Shown here: piece by piece, positions 18,186 to 26,468 of the stretch | Numbering within the stretch: the stretch's first letter is position 1 | Layout: each line of letters begins with the position of its first letter | DNA from: Bacteroidia bacterium | GTDB taxonomy: Bacteria; Bacteroidota; Bacteroidia; UKL13-3 | DNA: 64,000 nt | Assembly (NCBI GenBank): GCA_021740845.1 | Contig: JAIOYZ010000001.1 | Span: 1-64,000 of the forward strand | Direction: 5' to 3' | The notes under the pieces: model-generated | What the model was told of the DNA's origin: nothing | What the model saw: only the letters and a program-made list of their open reading frames with translations | The model's database searches: none | Position numbers and translations under genes: made by a program

Positions 18186-18968
18186 TTATTGTTTGCAAAG
18201 TTTTAAAAGGTCGTTGTAATCACCTTTAAAAACATTGAAATCTACCCCGCCTTTGATGCCTTTAACTCTGCCGCTTTCATTGTGTTGCCAAAAGTTCCAA
18301 CCTTTGGTCAATCTATTTAAATCATCTGTTGCGTAATGGGCAATCCATAAAGGGTATTTCTGAAACTCTTTGCCAGAGAAATAATGTTTATAGAAAGAAT
18401 AGCTAGTGTACAAAATAGGTTTAACACCATATTGTTTTTCTGCTAGTACCAACCAACGCTTTACATTCTTTTGCAACCGAGCAGGAGGGCAACTGCCTCT
18501 CATTTCTACATCTAAAACGGGCGGTAAATCTTCCTTTTGCAATTTAACTACTGATTTAAATAAATTAAATTGCTCATCCGGTGTTAAATGCGGACGATAA
18601 AAATGGTAGGCACCACGAAGTAAATTGTTATCGTGAGCTTTCTTCCAGTTTTCGTTAAAGAAGTTGTCTTTAAGAGTTCTGCCTTCAGTAGCTTTGATAA
18701 AGGCAAATTGAATTCCAACATCATGAGAGGTATGTTCGCTAACTGATTCCCAATTAATTTTCCCCTGATGACGAGAAACATCAATGCCATGGACGTCATA
18801 ATCGGGCGGCAACCAGATGCCAAATCCAGGGAAAATAGCAGCCTTTGCTTTATTAACAGAGGAGCTAAAGCCTTTAAGAGGTGGGTATGTCACCAAAACA
18901 AAAGTTGCCACGGCAACTACTGCTATCGTGATTCCGCCAATTAAAATATTCTTTTTCCTCAATCTCAT
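18186..18968 (-). CDS. GH25 family lysozyme (muramidase)
   Basis: A 260-residue glycoside hydrolase family 25 protein that would cleave MurNAc-GlcNAc bonds of peptidoglycan. A basic N terminus with one membrane helix (residues 8-27) anchors it in the inner membrane facing the periplasm. The GH25 barrel starts HGIDVSRHQGKINWESV with D63. The catalytic strand is PPVLDVEM (D153 and E155), and the terminal strands include FWQHNESGRVKGIKGGVDFN. It resembles the Bacteroidota lysozymes encoded singly in the genome. Role probably in cell-wall turnover. Confidence 0.92.
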   Translation of the reverse strand: MRLRKKNILIGGITIAVVAVATFVLVTYPPLKGFSSSVNKAKAAIFPGFGIWLPPDYDVHGIDVSRHQGKINWESVSEHTSHDVGIQFAFIKATEGRTLKDNFFNENWKKAHDNNLLRGAYHFYRPHLTPDEQFNLFKSVVKLQKEDLPPVLDVEMRGSCPPARLQKNVKRWLVLAEKQYGVKPILYTSYSFYKHYFSGKEFQKYPLWIAHYATDDLNRLTKGWNFWQHNESGRVKGIKGGVDFNVFKGDYNDLLKLCKQ

Positions 18969-19156
18969 AATTCAATTCTTATTGCAAATGTAGCGCAATT
19001 ATAAAAAATGTTTATAATATGTGCGTTATGTCTGTGGAAATCTTTGTGTTTTGTCTTGCTAAGTAGACGCGAGCCATTGCAAGAATTAATAGAATAACGG
19101 AGAAATTTTATAAATGTGATTTTAATAAAAATATTTTTTTTAGTACCCCAATTTTA

Positions 19157-19164
19157 TATATTTG
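19157..19164 (+). promoter_or_regulatory. -7 element of tRNA-Met promoter
   Basis: TATATTTG matches the Bacteroidota TAnnTTTG element exactly and lies 18 bp before the mature tRNA start. No clear TTTG -33 box is seen upstream in the T-rich stretch. Confidence 0.65.
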
Positions 19165-19182
19165 CAGCCCCTTAAGGGAATT

Positions 19183-19256
19183 GGCGGGGTAGCTCAGTTG
19201 GTTAGAGCGTAGGATTCATAACCCTAAGGTGGGCAGTTCGATCCTGCTCCCCGCTA
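19183..19256 (+). tRNA. tRNA-Met (anticodon CAT)
   Basis: A 74-nt cloverleaf. The acceptor stem is GGCGGGG/CCCCGCT, with a G-T first pair. The D stem is GCTC/GAGC, the anticodon stem TAGGA/CCCTA with one A-C mismatch, the loop TTCATAA with anticodon CAT, and the T arm GGCAGTTCGATCCTGCT. CCA is not encoded. The first-pair and stem details do not look like an initiator, so elongator Met is likely; a CAT-anticodon Ile2 tRNA cannot be excluded. A strong terminator follows 10 bp later. The 3' half of this gene recurs twice downstream. Confidence 0.9.
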
Positions 19257-19266
19257 CAACAAAGCA

Positions 19267-19307
19267 ACAAGGCTTTTCAGGATTTCTGAGAAGCCTTGTT
19301 TTTTTTG
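19267..19307 (+). terminator. Terminator of tRNA-Met
   Basis: A 14-bp stem, ACAAGGCTTTTCAG (19267-19280) and CTGAGAAGCCTTGT (19286-19299) with one G-U pair, is followed by eight T residues. Near-identical copies recur at about 19526-19567 and 19785-19826 as part of the tandem repeat. Confidence 0.92.
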
Positions 19308-19465
19308 GAGTCATAATTTTATGGCTTCTGGCCTCTGGCTCCTATCAGCTAGTATTGGCTTACCCTTGTTGATTCATCCTACAAATAATTGCTAGAAGCT
19401 AGAGGCCAGAAGCTGGCTGCCCTGATACTTTCTCCAATAATACCAAAGACCAATACCCAAAGACC

Positions 19466-19514
19466 GCATTCATATCCGCCTGAGGCGGAGGGCAGTTCGA
19501 TCCTGCTCCCGATA
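19466..19514 (+). pseudogene. tRNA-Met 3'-half fragment 1 with palindrome
   Basis: GCATTCATA matches the anticodon arm of the upstream tRNA-Met. The following anticodon-stem and variable bases are replaced by the perfect palindrome TCCGCCTGAGGCGGA (19475-19489), and then the T arm and a changed acceptor (CCCGATA) follow. D arm and 5' acceptor are absent, so it cannot fold as a tRNA. Confidence 0.8.
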
Positions 19515-19725
19515 CAATAAAGCAACAAGGCTTTTCAGGATTTCTGAGAAGCCTTGTTTTTTTTGGAGTCATAATTTTATGGCTTCTGGCCTCTGGCTCC
19601 TAGCAGCTAGCCATTTGCTTTAATGTTGTTGGTTCATTCTCCAAATAAATGCCAGAATCTAGAGGCCAGAAGCTGGCTGCCCTGATACTTTCTCCAATAA
19701 TACCAAAGACCAATACCCAAAGACC

Positions 19726-19775
19726 GCATTCATATCCGCCTGAGGCGGAGGGCAGTTCGATCCTGCTCCCCGCTA
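19726..19775 (+). pseudogene. tRNA-Met 3'-half fragment 2 with palindrome
   Basis: Second copy of the truncated tRNA, with the same TCCGCCTGAGGCGGA palindrome (19735-19749). The acceptor end CCCCGCTA is unchanged from the functional gene. The 5' half is absent. Confidence 0.8.
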
Positions 19776-19836
19776 CTATAAAGCAGCAAGGCTTTTCAGG
19801 ATTTCTGAGAAGCCTTGTTTTTTTTGGAGTCATAAT

Positions 19837-20035
19837 TTTATGGCTTCTGGCCTCTGGCTCCTAGCAGCCATTGGCTTACCCTTGTTGATTCTTCCTACAA
19901 ATAATTGCCAGAAGCTAGAGGCCAGAAGCCAGGAGCTGGCTGCCCATATTCATTGATTCTTTCTCCAAATAATTGCCAGAAGCTAGAGGCCATAAGCTAG
20001 TTGCTAGCTGCCCATATTCCTTGATTCTACTTTAT
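19837..20035. repeat. Degenerate CTAGAGGCCAGAAGC repeat tail
   Basis: Continuation of the spacer repeat without tRNA pieces. GCCAGAAGCTAGAGGCCAGA-type words, GAGCTGGCTGCCC and TTGATTCTTTCTCCAAATAATTG recur two to three times. It belongs to the same word family as 1-770 and 59650-59935. No gene is visible from here to 20339. Confidence 0.75.
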
Positions 20036-20339
20036 TTTGGCATTCTAAAGCAAGCGAAAAGATGAAATTTGCTACCACAATATTTAGGATAAATCCAATC
20101 CACCTCACCTCAAAAAACATTTGGTTCAAACCAAAGAAAACATTGCTTAATATTGGGTTTGTCCTCCTCTCCAAAATTAGTGCAAATGGTTTTCAAAATC
20201 TACCAAAACCAATAGGTTTGAACCAAAGAAAAAACTACTTAATGGTCGTTGATGACTTTTCACATTTGGATTAAGTTCCAATCAATAAATCTAGTTTGGG
20301 TGTAAACCAGTAACTGTAATTTGGTGCCTGAAGATTATT

Positions 20340-20756
20340 TTAATTGGCAATACTTTTCAAATACTCCTCAGCGGTCATAATTGAAATTTGTGATTCTTTA
20401 AAATCTTTTCCGTTACGAGTAATAATGACATTAGAGCCTGAATTCAATGCGCTAAAGTACTGTACGGCATCTTCAAAATCAGAAAATTTTGAATTCAAAC
20501 TCTTTTCAATAATTTCTTGATTTACATCACACACTTGACAAATAATTGCAAACTTTCTCATTTTAGACATCACAGTTTCCATCGATTCAAGTTTTGATAA
20601 AATGTAATTTACTGTTGTAAAAGAAATTGGAGAGGCAATTAAATGTAGTTTCTTTTGATCGGCAAGTGTTGCAATCTTAGCTATAGATTCATAATAAGGA
20701 TTGCGATTGGCTAATAAATCTAGAATTATATTTGTATCTAAAAATAGCTTTTTCAT
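20340..20756 (-). CDS. PIN-domain toxin (VapC-like)
   Basis: A 138-residue PIN-fold ribonuclease, the expected toxin of a type II toxin-antitoxin pair. The first metal-binding aspartate is in KKLFLDTNIILDLLANRNP (D7). Further acidic residues in the fold are the SDFEDAVQYFSA motif and the final ITRNGKDF strand. Its ATG overlaps the stop of the antitoxin gene (ATGA, 20753-20756), the usual VapBC coupling. The catalytic residues look intact, so it is probably active. Confidence 0.88.
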   Translation of the reverse strand: MKKLFLDTNIILDLLANRNPYYESIAKIATLADQKKLHLIASPISFTTVNYILSKLESMETVMSKMRKFAIICQVCDVNQEIIEKSLNSKFSDFEDAVQYFSALNSGSNVIITRNGKDFKESQISIMTAEEYLKSIAN

Positions 20757-21004
20757 TTATATTTTTTTTCTAAATAATCACCTCGATCTTTTTTGTAATC
20801 AAAGTCGGCTGGTAATTTTATTCCTGTTGAAAGGCTCTTTACAAATGGTGAAATTTGTATTTCATCTTCCTCACTTTTTTCAGAGGTTAATGAATTCAAA
20901 TAGTTTTCAATAATTCTTGATAAACTTAATTTTTTTTCAGAAGCATATTTTTTGGCCTTCTCAATAATCTCTTGATTTAATTTTAAAGTCAGTTTGGTAT
21001 CCAT
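20753..21004 (-). CDS. Antitoxin, DUF6364/ribbon-helix-helix type
   Basis: An 83-residue antitoxin partner of the PIN toxin. ATG at 21004 (MDTKLTLKLNQEIIEKAKKY) is preferred; the frame remains open upstream to a TTG at 21025. The N-terminal strand-helix-helix (residues 2-45) is the expected DNA-binding dimer, and the acidic C-terminal tail (SEEDEIQISPFVKSL to YLEKKYK) would wrap the toxin. It likely autoregulates the operon. Confidence 0.82.
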   Translation of the reverse strand: MDTKLTLKLNQEIIEKAKKYASEKKLSLSRIIENYLNSLTSEKSEEDEIQISPFVKSLSTGIKLPADFDYKKDRGDYLEKKYK

Positions 21005-21094
21005 GATAAAATGTTGTACGTGCAAATGTATTAAAATTTGGACGTATTGTCAAATTTGAAATAATTTTTCAGAAATCACCTTTTGAAAGATTAA

Positions 21095-21195
21095 TCCTCC
21101 ATTTACCACGGTAATCAATGAAGTAAATAATAAATGATAGAAAGTTCAATTCAAATTCCCAAGTCACAATGGTCATTATGGTCCCAAAAAGTTTA
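21095..21195. repeat. Dispersed repeat D, copy 1
   Basis: About 100 bp shared with 24235-24327 (CCTCCATTTACC, AATCAATGAA, AATAAATGAT, then ACAATGGTCATTATGGTCCC). A shorter relative is at 23478-23512 (ATTATGGTCCTAAAAAGTTT). This copy abuts the toxin remnant at 21208-21251. Confidence 0.75.
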
Positions 21196-21207
21196 TGATA
21201 TTCTAGA

Positions 21208-21251
21208 TTGTTTTTGTCTTGTAAAGACCAAACTACTTTTCTTTTAGCCAT
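21208..21251 (-). pseudogene. Remnant of a ParE/RelE toxin gene
   Basis: The first 14 or so codons (MAKRKVVWSLQDKNN) match the start of the intact toxin at 23582-23878, and the bases just upstream match the end of its antitoxin gene. The remainder is replaced by repeat D. The open frame runs on to 21069 but has no toxin similarity. This is a truncated duplicate of the nearby toxin locus. The rest of 21252-21474 shows no gene. Confidence 0.7.
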
Positions 21252-21474
21252 TTTTCAAATCTTCCATGTCATGATGATCTGTGAAATTAGTACTTTTAAT
21301 GCATTTTGGATAAATTGTTTTTTTTGTTGAGTCCTTGTTTCATATTGGAGCTTCTGGTTGGGCTAAAGCCCCTTTTTCTTTTTTTTGAAATGAATTTGCT
21401 AAAGCCAATTCCTATTGTTTTTTTTATTTCTTATTGGACTAAGGCATCAATTTTATTTGTTGTTTTGGTTTGGT

Positions 21475-22302
21475 TCATATTTTTCTTTTTACTTTTAGAA
21501 TTGTGGTATAAATAGTTGGGCTTCTTGGATACTTTAAATTAAGAAGGGTGTCCTTTTCTTCCCTTAAAATGCTATGAATCAAGTTCACTTTTGTATACTT
21601 TACTATTCTTCTACTTTCAGTATTCAAGATAGAGGTTTCTCCTTTTGGTTGAAAATAGGTTTGAAGTGAATTTTCAATTGAAATGGATTCTGAACCAGTT
21701 TGCGTATATTGTTTGGTATGGTTCCCTGTAAACACTTCTCTTGATAGGATTTGCCAATTTAGGCTATCGTATTTAAAGTATTCTTTTGTATAAGTATCCC
21801 CAAAAGAATAGGTCCATTTATAGCAATATCTCCGTTTTCCGTAATACTGCATTAACTCTGTTACCCTTTTTAAACTGTCAAAGGTGTTTTGTTCGAAGTA
21901 GACCATCTGAGTGTCTTGCTCCAAAATTCGAAAGGTTTTCTTAATAGTAGTATTGGCAGAGTCGTATTGATGTTCAAAATAGGCGTTTGAATTTGAGGAA
22001 TTCTCTTGGTCATCAGTAAGTTCAATTATCGCATTGTTGCGAATAATATAATGCTCTGTAAAGTCTTTGTAGTTTAGAGTAAGAAGGGAATCGCTTTTTA
22101 TCGAATAGTGAAATACATATTTATACCCTTCTTTTCTGTTATTGTATTTTTGGGTTTGAATGATTTTAAATTTGCTAACCTGATGTTCTTTATGGTTTAG
22201 GATTATTTCTTGGATGTCACCAAAATCAATCCCTTCAAAATGCATCTGACCTTTGCAAATGGTAGCAATAAATAAAACCAATATTTGTCCGATTTTCTTC
22301 AA
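21475..22302 (-). CDS. Hypothetical secreted protein
   Basis: Unrecognised 275-residue protein with a signal peptide (MKKIGQILVLFIATICKGQ). The mature part is a series of polar beta strands with many Tyr/Lys pairs (YKYVFHYSIKSDS, YCYKWTYSFGDTYTKEY), as in the RHS/YD-like or MORN-like exported proteins of Bacteroidota, but no defined repeat can be named. It lies 34 bp downstream of the esterase-like gene on the same strand. Base composition is as AT-rich as its surroundings. Confidence 0.65.
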   Translation of the reverse strand: MKKIGQILVLFIATICKGQMHFEGIDFGDIQEIILNHKEHQVSKFKIIQTQKYNNRKEGYKYVFHYSIKSDSLLTLNYKDFTEHYIIRNNAIIELTDDQENSSNSNAYFEHQYDSANTTIKKTFRILEQDTQMVYFEQNTFDSLKRVTELMQYYGKRRYCYKWTYSFGDTYTKEYFKYDSLNWQILSREVFTGNHTKQYTQTGSESISIENSLQTYFQPKGETSILNTESRRIVKYTKVNLIHSILREEKDTLLNLKYPRSPTIYTTILKVKRKI

Positions 22303-22336
22303 TTTATTTGTGTTTTCATTTTAACGACAAGCTTTC

Positions 22337-23344
22337 TTATTTGTTTGTTAAGTCAACACTTATGGTGTTGAAATAATACAACCAATCATATTCTTTGTAT
22401 ATAGGTAATCTATATTTTCTCTTAAGGTTAAAATCTGCTCCAACAAGATATACGCTATATTTCCTTCTTCTTAATTCTGATGTAGGAATAAGAATTCCTT
22501 CAGTTGGAACATCTTTTAATTTTAGGCCGTATTTGTTATAGTCATATCTTGTTTCGCCGTTTTTTAAGGCAAGCTTAATTTCCCTAGTATCATTTCCAAT
22601 GAGTAAAAATTGCTCCTTGAATCTGCTTTCTAAATAGAATCCTAAATTTGTTTTTCGGTAAGAGTTAACCCTTGATAAATGCCCGCAATGACCAAATATT
22701 ATGGCTTTTGAGTTGTTTTCACTTCCAATTTCCCTAAGAATATATTGAAACATTAAGGAGTCCCTAACGGAATCCCCTTTTGTTTTTTTGTGTTTAAAAT
22801 AGCTTAAATCAAATTCTAATTGCGCTATATATTTTATATCATTTAAATTTAATTTCAACCGTTTTAAATTGTTTAGCTCGTAAATTAAACTGTCGTATTG
22901 GGAGTCGTTTAACGAATACCAATAATATGATTCGTTTGAATCAAGTTTCTGAAATAAGAGTGAAATTTTGTCCCAAAGAATTGGGTTTGATTTCTCCAAA
23001 TCTTCTTTGATAAGTAGAAATGAAGACCTAAGAAGTCCAGGATTATAGCCAATTACTTCAATACTTGTGTCTAATTTTAAGATTTCAGTTTTGATTGCGC
23101 TATTGTTTAAATATAATCCATTGCGTTCGAAAAATACAAATCCAATTTTCTCCTTTTTGTTAACTTCTTTGATTAAATTTAATTGACTTTTTAAGAGTTG
23201 ATCCGAACCATGAATACATTCACATAAAGCTATAATTTTTGAATTCTCTATGTCCTTGTTTAGCCTTTCTGGGTATTTGATAGTTTGGCCTAATACCACC
23301 AATGGCGATATGCTAATAAGTAATATAATGCCAAATAATTTCAT
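22337..23344 (-). CDS. Exported erythromycin esterase-like protein
   Basis: A 335-residue protein with a signal peptide (MKLFGIILLISISPLVVLGQ). Two blocks resemble the erythromycin esterase / succinoglycan-biosynthesis (EreA, ChaN-like) superfamily. The first is IIALCECIHGSDQLLKSQ, corresponding to the family LGEATHGS loop with Gly replaced by Cys. The second is SKAIIFGHCGHLSRV near residue 220, corresponding to the AHNxHV metal/histidine motif. The substrate is unknown and macrolide resistance should not be assumed. It forms a possible operon with the secreted protein at 21475. Confidence 0.6.
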   Translation of the reverse strand: MKLFGIILLISISPLVVLGQTIKYPERLNKDIENSKIIALCECIHGSDQLLKSQLNLIKEVNKKEKIGFVFFERNGLYLNNSAIKTEILKLDTSIEVIGYNPGLLRSSFLLIKEDLEKSNPILWDKISLLFQKLDSNESYYWYSLNDSQYDSLIYELNNLKRLKLNLNDIKYIAQLEFDLSYFKHKKTKGDSVRDSLMFQYILREIGSENNSKAIIFGHCGHLSRVNSYRKTNLGFYLESRFKEQFLLIGNDTREIKLALKNGETRYDYNKYGLKLKDVPTEGILIPTSELRRRKYSVYLVGADFNLKRKYRLPIYKEYDWLYYFNTISVDLTNK

Positions 23345-23581
23345 TCAAAAATTTCTATTTACTTTTTCATTGGAAGAGTTGCTTCCCCAAAAGGTGAAAC
23401 AATTTAGTATATTGGATTGGGTTGTTTGCAATTTCTAGAATTTAGGTTTTTGGTTCGAACCAAATTTTCATTTCAAATTAGCCATTATGGTCCTAAAAAG
23501 TTTTATGATTTCTAATAACTGCGAAACACAAATCTGAGGAGATTCCTTTCAAAATAGTATTCCAGAAATGCCCAGTCTCAT

Positions 23582-23878
23582 TTAGTATTTTAACTTTATC
23601 GGATCTTGTCTGCCATCAAAAATTGTGAGAATTAAGATTTGGTCTTTGTTACTTTCGTAAACAATTAAGTAATCGCGAACAATTATTATTCTAGCTGATT
23701 TATCATCAGTTAATTTACCCACTTCTGGAAATTCAGAAATAAATTCAATTCCTTCTTTAAAAAGATTGTTGATTTTAATACTATAATCTTTTGACTTATT
23801 TCTTTCAATCCAATAGTCAAGAATTTGGATTCTATTGTTTTTGGCTAGTAAAGACCAAACTACTTTTCTTTTAGCCAT
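23582..23878 (-). CDS. ParE/RelE-family toxin
   Basis: A 98-residue toxin of the RelE/ParE superfamily. Typical blocks are AKNNRIQILDYWIERNKSK near the N terminus, GIEFISEFPEVGKLTDD, and the C-terminal ARIIIVRDYLIVYESNKD then ILTIFDGRQDPIKL. Absence of a clear RelE catalytic triad leaves mRNA cleavage versus gyrase inhibition open. It overlaps the antitoxin gene by 19 bp. The first codons are duplicated in the remnant at 21208-21251. Confidence 0.85.
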   Translation of the reverse strand: MAKRKVVWSLLAKNNRIQILDYWIERNKSKDYSIKINNLFKEGIEFISEFPEVGKLTDDKSARIIIVRDYLIVYESNKDQILILTIFDGRQDPIKLKY

Positions 23879-24099
23879 TTTTCAATTTCCGAATTAACTT
23901 CTTCGTTGGTAAGTGATTGGCCATTTTTTATTTGTTCGCGACCTTTTTCTATTGCCATCTTTTGGGCATTAGAAAGGTTATAAACTTTTTCGGTAGCATT
24001 GTCGTTTGAGAAAAATTTATACATTGCCTCAAGCAGATTTTTGTTGGTTGAAGTGCTTATTTCTTCAATAAGTCGCTGTCTAATTTCAATAGTTCTCAT
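23860..24099 (-). CDS. Antitoxin partner of ParE/RelE toxin
   Basis: A 79-residue acidic/basic helical protein (MRTIEIRQRLIEEISTSTN at the start, ending NEEVNSEIEKWLKEK). The size, position directly upstream of the toxin and 19-bp overlap identify it as the cognate antitoxin of the short helical type frequently linked to Bacteroidota RelE genes. DNA binding is not obvious from the sequence. Confidence 0.78.
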   Translation of the reverse strand: MRTIEIRQRLIEEISTSTNKNLLEAMYKFFSNDNATEKVYNLSNAQKMAIEKGREQIKNGQSLTNEEVNSEIEKWLKEK

Positions 24100-24234
24100 T
24101 TCAAAATAATTTCAGAGCTAAGATAATAAATTTCTTATATGATTTTAAAAAGAGGCTTTATTTTCCCAATAGATATTCATAAACAATACCACCGGTTTTT
24201 GCTTCCATAAATGGAAAAAGTAAAAAAGTAACTG

Positions 24235-24327
24235 TCCCTCCATTTACCTCAGCAATCAATGAATTAAAGAATAAATGATAAAAAGTTTCAATTCAAATTC
24301 CAAAGACACAATGGTCATTATGGTCCC
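24235..24327. repeat. Dispersed repeat D, copy 2
   Basis: Matches 21095-21195 over about 93 bp with scattered differences and ends in CACAATGGTCATTATGGTCCC. It is in the same orientation and lies upstream of the second toxin-antitoxin locus on the minus strand, as copy 1 lies beside the toxin remnant. Confidence 0.75.
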
Positions 24328-24375
24328 CATTTATTTTAGGATTTTTAATAACTAAGTTAGGCTTGCACCGTATTT

Positions 24376-24801
24376 CTAAAAACTCCTTCCTTCCAAAACC
24401 TCAATTTTATCTTTCAAATCTTTTGGAAATACAACCTTTTCATTTTTGTTGAAGTCGTACATAACCATTATATCTGCAGCCTCTGCGGCAATTTCACCTT
24501 TGTGGTTTAGTATCTTATGACAAATACTAAAACTGGTGTTTTTTATATAATCTACCTTCGAAAAAATTTGTACCTGACCAGGGAAAAATAGGGGTAGTTT
24601 AAAATCACATTTGCAGGATGCAAGCATGGGGCCAATTTGGGTTTCTAAATGAGATTTTGTTAGGCCAATCTTCTCCCAATAATTAACTCTTGAAGCTTGA
24701 ATATACTTAAAAAAGGAAACGTTGTTAACATGACCAAAATAATCAAGTTCGCTCCAATCAATTCGGAGTTCAAGTTTTACTGGAAAATATAGTTCGCTCA
24801 T
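24376..24801 (-). CDS. Acyl-CoA thioesterase, 4HBT hotdog fold
   Basis: A 141-residue hotdog-fold protein. The YbgC/4HBT signature is LRIDWSELDYFGHVNNVSFF, with the aspartate D20 and the following GHVNN as catalytic loop. The long helix with YIQASRVNYWEKIG follows. It would hydrolyse short or medium acyl-CoA thioesters. It is a stand-alone gene; no fatty acid genes are adjacent. Confidence 0.85.
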   Translation of the reverse strand: MSELYFPVKLELRIDWSELDYFGHVNNVSFFKYIQASRVNYWEKIGLTKSHLETQIGPMLASCKCDFKLPLFFPGQVQIFSKVDYIKNTSFSICHKILNHKGEIAAEAADIMVMYDFNKNEKVVFPKDLKDKIEVLEGRSF

Positions 24802-24956
24802 AATTTCATTTCTTTGTTTTTATAACGACAAGCGTTTTGTTCAACAAGTATAAAAATAATTAGCCAAAGCAAGCTAATCTAGAGACGGTATTTAGCAAAA
24901 ATAGCAGTTTCGTATTTCCCTAAAATCAATTCGGTTTGAACCAATTCTTTTGCTAG

Positions 24957-25334
24957 CTATTTAATTCGCCAAGGTGGATTTAACCTATTGTGGCCGGCAA
25001 AGTATAGAATTATTTGATTGTTATCGGGATCTTTAAGCCTTGCTTCTCTCCATAACCAATTTTTATCGGAAGGCATTTCCTCGAAAACAATTCCCTTGTT
25101 TATCAATTTTTCAACTTGTTCGTCCAAGTTTTCACATTCAAAATATACCCAGATTCCTTCTCCTTTTGGTAATTGTTCTACTAGATGTATCGAAAAAGTT
25201 GCATTTCCATCTAGGCACTCAAACCTTGCATAATGTGGAAGAGACTCTACAATAAGTTTCAATCCCAATATTTGGTAAAATTGAATAGCCTTTGTTAGTT
25301 CTACCGACGGAATTGTTATTTGGTTTAGGTTCAT
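24957..25334 (-). CDS. VOC-family (glyoxalase-like) protein
   Basis: A 125-residue vicinal-oxygen-chelate protein made of two beta-alpha-beta-beta-beta units. Unit 1 covers PSVELTKAIQFYQILGLKLI to FSIHLVEQLP; unit 2 covers IWVYFECENLDEQVEKLINK to ARLKDPDNNQIILYFAGHN. Metal-binding candidates (E, H) are visible at the strand ends. These proteins include lyases, dioxygenases and drug-binding proteins, so the reaction is not defined. GGTTTGAACC lies just beyond the stop (24933-24942). Confidence 0.85.
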   Translation of the reverse strand: MNLNQITIPSVELTKAIQFYQILGLKLIVESLPHYARFECLDGNATFSIHLVEQLPKGEGIWVYFECENLDEQVEKLINKGIVFEEMPSDKNWLWREARLKDPDNNQIILYFAGHNRLNPPWRIK

Positions 25335-25356
25335 TTATTCTCTTACTAATTTTTTC

Positions 25357-26286
25357 TCAATGTCTATTATCGCAATTTATTATGATATCCTTTTCGTTTG
25401 GGTCAACCAGAATAATTGTTGGGCACCCAAAAGAAATATACTCAAACCCAAATATAACAGGAGCTTTGTTCTTAAAAAGATTCCCAGCCCACTGCTCAGT
25501 TAATGGAGCTGGAGAAGCACTTTCATGGTCGTAATACACCCGCTCGCAAATCAATGTTTTTGTGCCTGATTTTACAACAAGCAAACGCCTAGCATTAACT
25601 ATTTCCCCAGCAGTGTATTCCTCCAAAAAACAGGTAAGTCCGTTTAACTTATAAAAATAGGCATTAGTTAATTGTATCGGTGTACGGAGTAATCTTGAGG
25701 TGTCATTTGGGTTTATAGGGAATGCTGGAATAGTACTCTTGTCAATTTTTTTCCAAACCACAGGATGCATTTGATGCAAAACAAAAGGACTCTTTTTGCC
25801 AATACTCACCAAGGTGTTTAAATAATAATTTTCATAGTCGATTAGGTATTTCTTGTCAATTTCTAAACCTATCATATAATCATATTTGGAATAAGGCCAA
25901 TTGCCTCCATACAAATTGAGATGTGCAACCAAGTTTAAATTGCTTACGGGAAAAGAAATTAGTTTGTTCTTTTCATAGGAATAAATATAAACAATATCTG
26001 TTTCTGAAATATGAACCTTGGAAAGAAAGTGCTTACGAGATATTGAATTGAGTTGAATGCGTTGGTGATTTTTGGACTCCTTTTCAGGAATATCTTCTAA
26101 ATCTGGGAGTATTTGGAAATCTGTTGGCTCGTTAAAAGAATAGAGTTCAGAAAGCGACACAAATACAAAGCTTTGCTTGTTTTCTTTCTCTAAGTACATT
26201 AAGCTAAATACCGAAAGGTTTTGAGCCTTCAACACTTGGATCAAACCAAAACAAAAGACAATTATTATTTTAAATCTTTTAGCCAT
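25357..26286 (-). CDS. Hypothetical secreted protein
   Basis: Unrecognised 309-residue protein. The N terminus (MAKRFKIIIVFCFGLIQVLKAQ) is a signal peptide. The remainder alternates beta strands and polar loops without cysteines apart from CFLEEYTAG and ICERVYYD. No domain is recognised. It lies 22 bp downstream, on the same strand, of noncoding DNA rather than of another gene, and its stop is 22 bp past the VOC gene start, so a shared transcript is possible. Confidence 0.65.
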   Translation of the reverse strand: MAKRFKIIIVFCFGLIQVLKAQNLSVFSLMYLEKENKQSFVFVSLSELYSFNEPTDFQILPDLEDIPEKESKNHQRIQLNSISRKHFLSKVHISETDIVYIYSYEKNKLISFPVSNLNLVAHLNLYGGNWPYSKYDYMIGLEIDKKYLIDYENYYLNTLVSIGKKSPFVLHQMHPVVWKKIDKSTIPAFPINPNDTSRLLRTPIQLTNAYFYKLNGLTCFLEEYTAGEIVNARRLLVVKSGTKTLICERVYYDHESASPAPLTEQWAGNLFKNKAPVIFGFEYISFGCPTIILVDPNEKDIIINCDNRH

Positions 26287-26468
26287 ATTTAGTTTGAATT
26301 AGGATTAGATTTTGTTTGATTCTTATTTAGAAGCTGAATTTAAAATTACAAATTTTCAATCGATATTTGGTTTCCTTTTGCAATTAGAAAATTTGGGTAA
26401 TCTCTAAAAAGATCAGAAATCAAAAGGTATATATTTCCTTAACGAATTTTATCTCCTTTTTTTGGTAA

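Larger units (their letters stand above)
19231..19850 (+). repeat. Tandem repeat of tRNA 3' part, terminator and spacer
   Basis: Three consecutive copies of a unit of about 259-260 bp begin at 19231, 19490 and 19750. Each holds GGCAGTTCGATCCTG from the tRNA T arm, the AAGCCTTG terminator, and the words GGCTTCTGGCCTCTGGCTCCT and AGAGGCCAGAAGCTGGCTGCC. Copies 2 and 3 are preceded by CCAATACCCAAAGACCGCATTC. Copies 2 and 3 are nearly identical, so the amplification is recent. Confidence 0.9.

Noticed and set aside
20062-20274. 70-codon plus-strand frame after the tRNA repeat region
   Set aside because: It consists of GGTTYRAACC motif copies and repeat-derived DNA with no domain or start signal.
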